Shown here: positions 59,740 through 64,000 of the stretch, piece by piece
How positions within the stretch are numbered: the stretch's first letter is position 1
Layout: the number at the start of each line of letters is the position of its first letter
Translations under genes and position numbers: made by a program
Notes under the pieces: generated by a model
Told to the model about the DNA's origin: nothing
The model's database searches: none
What the model saw: the letters and a program-made list of their open reading frames with translations, nothing else
Assembly: GCA_002746645.1 (NCBI GenBank)
Contig: PDPU01000028.1
Location: 1 to 64,000 of the forward strand
Reading direction: 5' to 3'
DNA length: 64,000 nt
Source: Gammaproteobacteria bacterium
Lineage (GTDB): Bacteria > Pseudomonadota > Gammaproteobacteria > Granulosicoccales > Granulosicoccaceae

Positions 59740-62449
59740 CGTCGGCGTCGTTGTCCTGCTCCGCACTGACGTCGTCGCTGCCCTGCTCTGCGTCGTCGTC
59801 ACCGTCACCGTCACCGCCCTGCGCTGCGGGAGTCGCGTCGCGATCGTCGTGGCCCTGCTCGGCACCGACCGTGTGGTCGTTACTCCGCTCTGCGGCAATC
59901 GCGTCGTGATCGTCGTGATCGTCGTGCTCGTCGATGGCAGTGATCTCGACCAGGGTCTCCCCCTTGGAAAGGCGGATCAGGCGTACGCCCTGAGTATTCC
60001 TGCCAACCGTGGACACTTCGGCAACCGTCGTGCGCACCAGCGTGCCGGCGTCGGTGATCAGCATGATTTCGTCATCCTCGGCAACCTGCACGGCACCGAT
60101 GACCGCACCGTTCCGCTCGGTGGTCTTGATGTCGATGACACCGAGACCGCCGCGACCCTTGGCGGGATAGTCCTCGATCGGCGTGCGCTTGCCGTAGCCG
60201 TGTTCGGTGGCGGTGAGCACAGCCATGCCGTCCTGAACGACGATGAGCCCGATGACCGTGTCCTTCTCGTCCATGCGGATGCCACGGACACCCGCCGCGG
60301 TACGCCCCATCTGACGTACCTTGTCTTCGTTGAAGCGCATGGCGCGGCCGGCGGACGAAAGCAGCATGACATCGCTGTTGCCGTCGGTCAGCGCGACATC
60401 GATGAGGTAGTCGTCGATGCGCAGGTCGATGGCGATGATGCCGTTGGTGCGCGGGCGCGAGAAATCGGTCAGCGCGGTTTTCTTGACCACGCCCTTGCTC
60501 GTCGCGAAGAACACGAACTGATCATGACTGTATTCACGAACAGTCAGTATGGCGTTGACGCGTTCGTCTTCCTCGAGCGGCAGGAGGTTCACGATGGGCC
60601 TGCCGCGGGAATTGCGGCTCGCCACGGGCAGTTCGAACACGCGCTTCCAGTAGACCTTGCCGACGCTCGTGAAGAACAGCACCGTATCGTGCATGCTGGC
60701 GATGAAGAGCTTGTCGACGAAGTCCTCTTCCTTCATGGAGGTGGCAGACTTGCCGCGACCGCCCCGTTTCTGCGCGCGATAGTCGGACAGCGGCTGCGCC
60801 TTGATGTAACCACTGTGCGACAGGGTGACCACCACGGCTTCATCGGCGATGAGATCCTCGACCGTCATCTCGGAGTGATCGATCTGGATGTCGGTGCGAC
60901 GCTGATCGCCGTACTGCTCGATGAGCTCGACCAGTTCGCCACGCACCACTTCGCGGAGACGATCAGGGTCGGTGAGGATGAGCAGGAATCCCTCGATCTT
61001 CTCGAGAATTTCCTTGTATTCCTCGATGATCTTGTCCTGCTCGAGGCCCGTCAGACGGTGCAGGCGCAGATCCAGAATGGCCTGAGCCTGCACTTCGGAC
61101 AACTGGTAGCGACCGTCGTGAAGGCCGAAGCGCGGGTCGAGTTCCTCGGGGCGTGACGACTCGGCACCGGCGCGTTCGAGCATGCCCGAGACGATGCCCG
61201 GCTCCCAGGTCTGGCCGACGAGCCTTTCCCGGGCTTCGGCAGACGTCTGCGAGGCCTTGATGAGTTCGATGATGGGGTCGATGTTGGCAAGCGCGACGGC
61301 AAGACCTTCAAGCACATGGGCACGATCGCGCGCCTTGCGGAGTTCGAAGATCGTGCGACGGGTCACGACTTCGCGCCGGTGCCGGATGAAGGCGTCGAGA
61401 ATCTCCCTGAGGTTCAGGAGCTTCGGTTGCCCGTCGTCGAGCGCCACCATGTTGATGCCGAAGACCACCTGCAGCTGCGTCTGCTTGTAGAGCTGGTTCA
61501 GCATGACGTCGCCCGACTCGCCGCGCTTCATCTCGATGACGACGCGCATGCCGTCCTTGTCCGATTCGTCGCGAAGTTCGGAAATGCCCTCGATCTTCCT
61601 GTCCTTGTGGAGTTCGCCGATCTTCTCGAGCAGGCGCGCCTTGTTCACCTGATAGGGCAGTTCGGTGACGACGATGACGTCCCGGCCCGTCTTTTCGTTG
61701 TGCTCGACGTCGGCGCGGGCGCGGAGGTAGATCTTGCCGCGGCCCGTGGCGTAGGCCTCGCGGATGCCGCGCGCACCGTTGATGATGCCGTGCGTGGGGA
61801 AGTCGGGGCCGGGGAGGTGCTGCATGAGCCCTTCGACGGTGAGTTCAGGGTCGTCGAGGAGTGCGATGGTGGCATTCAGGACTTCGGAGATGTTGTGCGG
61901 CGGGATGTTCGTGGCCATGCCCACGGCAATGCCGGTGCCACCGTTGACCAGCAGGTTCGGGATGCGCGAGGGCAGCACCGCGGGCTCGGCTTCGGAGCCA
62001 TCGTAGTTCGGGATGAAATCGACGGTTTCCTTGTCGATGTCGGAGAGAAGCTCGCGCGTGAGCTTCTCCATGCGCACCTCGGTGTAACGCATGGCCGCGG
62101 GTGGATCGCCATCGACCGAACCGAAGTTGCCCTGACCGTCGATGAGCATGTAGCGCATGCTGAAGGGCTGCGCCATGCGCACCATGGAGTCGTAGATGGC
62201 AGAATCGCCGTGTGGGTGATACTTACCCATGACGTCACCGACCACGCGCGCCGATTTCCGGTACGGACGGTTCCAGTCATAATTCTGCTCGTGCATGGCG
62301 TAGAGAATGCGCCGGTGCACGGGTTTCAGGCCATCGCGAACGTCGGGCAAGGCGCGCGACACGATGACGCTCATGGCATAGTCGAGGAAGGACTGCCGCA
62401 TCTCGTCTTCGAGATTGATCGGCAGGATTTCTTTGGCAAAATCAGACAT
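59732..62449 (-). CDS. gyrA: DNA gyrase subunit A
   Basis: Type II topoisomerase breakage-reunion subunit, 905 aa. Catalytic Tyr lies in the [10 protein letters not shown] region near residue 122, and the quinolone-site stretch [17 protein letters not shown] keeps the susceptible Ser and Asp. Six beta-pinwheel repeats follow, including the GyrA-box-like [10 protein letters not shown]. The last 65 or so residues are a His/Asp repeat and acidic low-complexity tail ([10 protein letters not shown] and later DGDGDDD), longer than in E. coli. Confidence 0.97.
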   Translation of the reverse strand: MSDFAKEILPINLEDEMRQSFLDYAMSVIVSRALPDVRDGLKPVHRRILYAMHEQNYDWNRPYRKSARVVGDVMGKYHPHGDSAIYDSMVRMAQPFSMRYMLIDGQGNFGSVDGDPPAAMRYTEVRMEKLTRELLSDIDKETVDFIPNYDGSEAEPAVLPSRIPNLLVNGGTGIAVGMATNIPPHNISEVLNATIALLDDPELTVEGLMQHLPGPDFPTHGIINGARGIREAYATGRGKIYLRARADVEHNEKTGRDVIVVTELPYQVNKARLLEKIGELHKDRKIEGISELRDESDKDGMRVVIEMKRGESGDVMLNQLYKQTQLQVVFGINMVALDDGQPKLLNLREILDAFIRHRREVVTRRTIFELRKARDRAHVLEGLAVALANIDPIIELIKASQTSAEARERLVGQTWEPGIVSGMLERAGAESSRPEELDPRFGLHDGRYQLSEVQAQAILDLRLHRLTGLEQDKIIEEYKEILEKIEGFLLILTDPDRLREVVRGELVELIEQYGDQRRTDIQIDHSEMTVEDLIADEAVVVTLSHSGYIKAQPLSDYRAQKRGGRGKSATSMKEEDFVDKLFIASMHDTVLFFTSVGKVYWKRVFELPVASRNSRGRPIVNLLPLEEDERVNAILTVREYSHDQFVFFATSKGVVKKTALTDFSRPRTNGIIAIDLRIDDYLIDVALTDGNSDVMLLSSAGRAMRFNEDKVRQMGRTAAGVRGIRMDEKDTVIGLIVVQDGMAVLTATEHGYGKRTPIEDYPAKGRGGLGVIDIKTTERNGAVIGAVQVAEDDEIMLITDAGTLVRTTVAEVSTVGRNTQGVRLIRLSKGETLVEITAIDEHDDHDDHDAIAAERSNDHTVGAEQGHDDRDATPAAQGGDGDGDDDAEQGSDDVSAEQDNDADDD

Positions 62450-62518
62450 GCAGGACGGTCGATTCCGGGGCCGTTACAACAGGCCACATAGGCTATTGAT
62501 TAACCGATCGATTGTACC

Positions 62519-63325
62519 ATGACTGCAAATACTCCCACCGACAACGATGCCGACCTGAAAAGCCGGCCTGACGCGGCCGCGACTGACCGCGCCAACCATG
62601 CCACGGCCCATCCCGAGCCAGCCTCCGACATCAACGCCGACCCCGTGGAAATCGGCAAGTTCGATCAGGGCGTCGAGCACTGGTGGGATCTCGAGGGCGA
62701 ATTCGCACCGTTGCACCGCATCAACCCCTTGCGGCTTGAATGGGTGGCAAAGCATGCCGGTGGCCTTGACGGCAAGCGGGTGCTCGACATCGGCTGTGGC
62801 GGCGGCATGTTCGCCGAAGCGATGGCCAGCCTCGGCGCGGAGGTCACCGGCATCGACCTCGCCACCGGAGCCATCGAGGCAGCACGGTTGCATGCGCTCG
62901 ACAGCGGCCTCGACATCGACTACCGCGAGATGCCGGCAGAAGCGCTCGCGTCCGAGGCACCCGCAAGCTTCGATGTGGTCACCTGTCTCGAACTGCTCGA
63001 ACACGTACCCGACCCCGGCTCGATCGTGACAGCGGCGGCAACGCTCGCAAAGCCGGGCGCTCCGGTGTACTTCTCCACCCTGAACCGCAACCCGAAATCC
63101 TGGCTGTTCGCCATTGTCGGTGCCGAGCACGTGCTGCGCATCCTGCCGCGCGGCACGCACGACTGGCGGAAGTTCATCAAGCCCGCGGAACTCGATCAGC
63201 ACTGCCGCGCCGCGGGACTCACGCTCGACGCGATGACGGGACTTCACTACAACCCCCTGAAGGACGCGTATCACCTCGGGCCCGGCGTGGACGTGAACTA
63301 CATGGTGGCGACCTTCAAGCGCTGA
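62519..63325 (+). CDS. ubiG: Ubiquinone biosynthesis O-methyltransferase UbiG
   Basis: Methylates ring hydroxyls in ubiquinone synthesis at two steps, 268 aa. Core blocks are FDQGVEHWWDLEGEFAPLHRINPLRLEW, VLDIGCGGGMFAEAMA, CLELLEHVPDPGSIV and STLNRNPKSWLFAIVGAEHVL, all diagnostic. The first 35 residues are a Thr/Asp/Ala-rich extension. It is divergent from gyrA with 69 bases between. Confidence 0.95.
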   Translation: MTANTPTDNDADLKSRPDAAATDRANHATAHPEPASDINADPVEIGKFDQGVEHWWDLEGEFAPLHRINPLRLEWVAKHAGGLDGKRVLDIGCGGGMFAEAMASLGAEVTGIDLATGAIEAARLHALDSGLDIDYREMPAEALASEAPASFDVVTCLELLEHVPDPGSIVTAAATLAKPGAPVYFSTLNRNPKSWLFAIVGAEHVLRILPRGTHDWRKFIKPAELDQHCRAAGLTLDAMTGLHYNPLKDAYHLGPGVDVNYMVATFKR

Positions 63326-63330
63326 AACAG

Positions 63331-63381
63331 CCCGCACCAGCCCGACCGGCCCGCACCGGCCTGCACCGGCCTGCACCGGCC
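63331..63381. repeat. Five 10-bp tandem units after ubiG
   Basis: Units related to CTGCACCGGC (first CCCGCACCAG, CCCGACCGGC, then CCGCACCGGC and two CTGCACCGGC) begin 6 bases after the ubiG stop. GC-rich, no coding role. Confidence 0.85.
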
Positions 63382-63410
63382 ATCGAATTCCACAACACCA
63401 GTCAAAGCAG

Positions 63411-64000
63411 ATGAACATCGAGGCTACACCGGACATTCGTGACTTCCGCCCTGCCCGCGAGGAACTGCCAGGACGCACCATTGCGATCACGGGCGCGACG
63501 GGCGGACTCGGCACCGCGCTCGCACGCTACTGCGCCGAAGCCGGCGCAACACTTGTGCTGATCGGACGCAACGAGGAAAAACTCGAAAAGCTCTACGACG
63601 TGGTCGATTCACTCGGCAAGGCCACGCCCGCAATGCTGCCGCTCGAACAGGACAAGGCCGGCGAAGCCGCCTGTGCCGAGGCAGCCTCGCTCATTGCCAG
63701 CGAGATCGGCGGGCTCGACATGCTCGTGCACACGGCCAGCGACGGCGGTGTCATCACCCCGATGGCCAACATCAGCCACGACGACTGGATGCGCATCATG
63801 CAGGTCAACCTCGGCAGCGCGCGGCTGCTGACGCTCGCACTGCTGCCGCTGCTGAAGGACTCGACGACGGCCAGCGTGAGCTTTCTTCTCGATGACCGTC
63901 GCAAGGCCTACTGGGGCGCCTACGGCGTGTCGAAAGCCGCGCTCGTGGCGCTGCTCGAGATTCTCGCCGACGAGTACGACACCCCCGATGCGAGCGGCGC
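63411..64000 (+). CDS. YciK-like short-chain dehydrogenase, cut by the window end
   Basis: The frame is open from the ATG to the end of the window (at least 196 aa). The NAD(P) site is IAITGATGGLGTALARYCAE, the strand-4 segment is LDMLVHTASDGGV, and the catalytic Tyr-x-x-x-Lys is in YWGAYGVSKAALVALLE. The order ubiG then a YciK-type dehydrogenase is common in gammaproteobacteria, although mupP, often between them, is absent. The physiological substrate of the family is unknown. AAAGCAG lies just upstream. Confidence 0.88.
   Translation, partial: MNIEATPDIRDFRPAREELPGRTIAITGATGGLGTALARYCAEAGATLVLIGRNEEKLEKLYDVVDSLGKATPAMLPLEQDKAGEAACAEAASLIASEIGGLDMLVHTASDGGVITPMANISHDDWMRIMQVNLGSARLLTLALLPLLKDSTTASVSFLLDDRRKAYWGAYGVSKAALVALLEILADEYDTPDASG

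Overview
The window reads as one continuous chromosomal segment of a high-GC gammaproteobacterium. The evidence is gene content and order: trmJ-cysE-iscRSUA-hscBA-fdx-iscX, yajC-secD-secF, queA-tgt, and a broken gyrA-serC-pheA-tyrA-aroA-cmk-rpsA-ihfB-lapB-pyrF superoperon. No replication origin, rRNA operon, CRISPR array or intact transposase was seen. The species cannot be named from the sequence.

Layout. 1-3.56 kb: a decayed peptide/nickel-type ABC importer. Its binding-protein gene has an in-frame amber codon and no ATPase gene is present. It abuts the 3' end of tRNA-Arg(TCT). 3.6-4.6 kb: a methyltransferase between tRNA-Arg and tRNA-Pro(TGG). 4.6-12.8 kb (minus): the complete ISC iron-sulfur assembly operon with cysE and trmJ upstream, and an IscR-site-like dyad on the iscR promoter. 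12.9-18.6 kb (plus): suhB, a CLC-type chloride protein lacking the gating glutamate, an orphan PotD-like binding protein, and an aromatic amino-acid ammonia-lyase that closely resembles flavobacterial tyrosine ammonia-lyase. 18.6-20.4 kb: a lower-GC tandem duplication of a CPBP membrane-protease gene. 20.4-25.9 kb (minus): a cytochrome b561-YceI fusion, a free YceI, then secF, secD and yajC. 26-28.5 kb (plus): tRNA-Leu(CAA), queA, tgt. 28.5-35.1 kb (minus): a phosphoribosyltransferase, pyrF, a secreted PPC-repeat protein, lapB, ihfB and rpsA.

35.3-44.1 kb (plus): a chemotaxis operon, cheY remnant-cheA-cheW-mcp-cheR-cheD-cheB-cheY-cheX-like, with no flagellar genes. It is followed by an SLC13-type transporter and a PAS-GGDEF-EAL protein. 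48.2-50.2 kb (minus): a two-gene unit pairing a methyltransferase with a divergent S-adenosylhomocysteinase-like protein. 50.3-62.4 kb (minus): cmk, aroA, tyrA, pheA, serC, gyrA, interrupted on the plus strand by a secreted DUF1800/DUF1501 pair. The window ends with ubiG and a truncated YciK-like dehydrogenase gene (plus).

Two themes stand out. First, normally contiguous housekeeping clusters have been opened by insertions: chemotaxis and signalling genes between cmk and rpsA, and DUF1800/DUF1501 between aroA and tyrA. Second, short tandem repeats recur at or just past gene 3' ends (iscX, trmJ, suhB, ubiG, and the tails of gyrA and the DUF1800 gene) and also in the cheA linker. The best candidates for undescribed biology are the methyltransferase/SAHH-like pair, the CLC plus binding-protein operon, and the CheC/CheX-like protein at the end of the chemotaxis operon.
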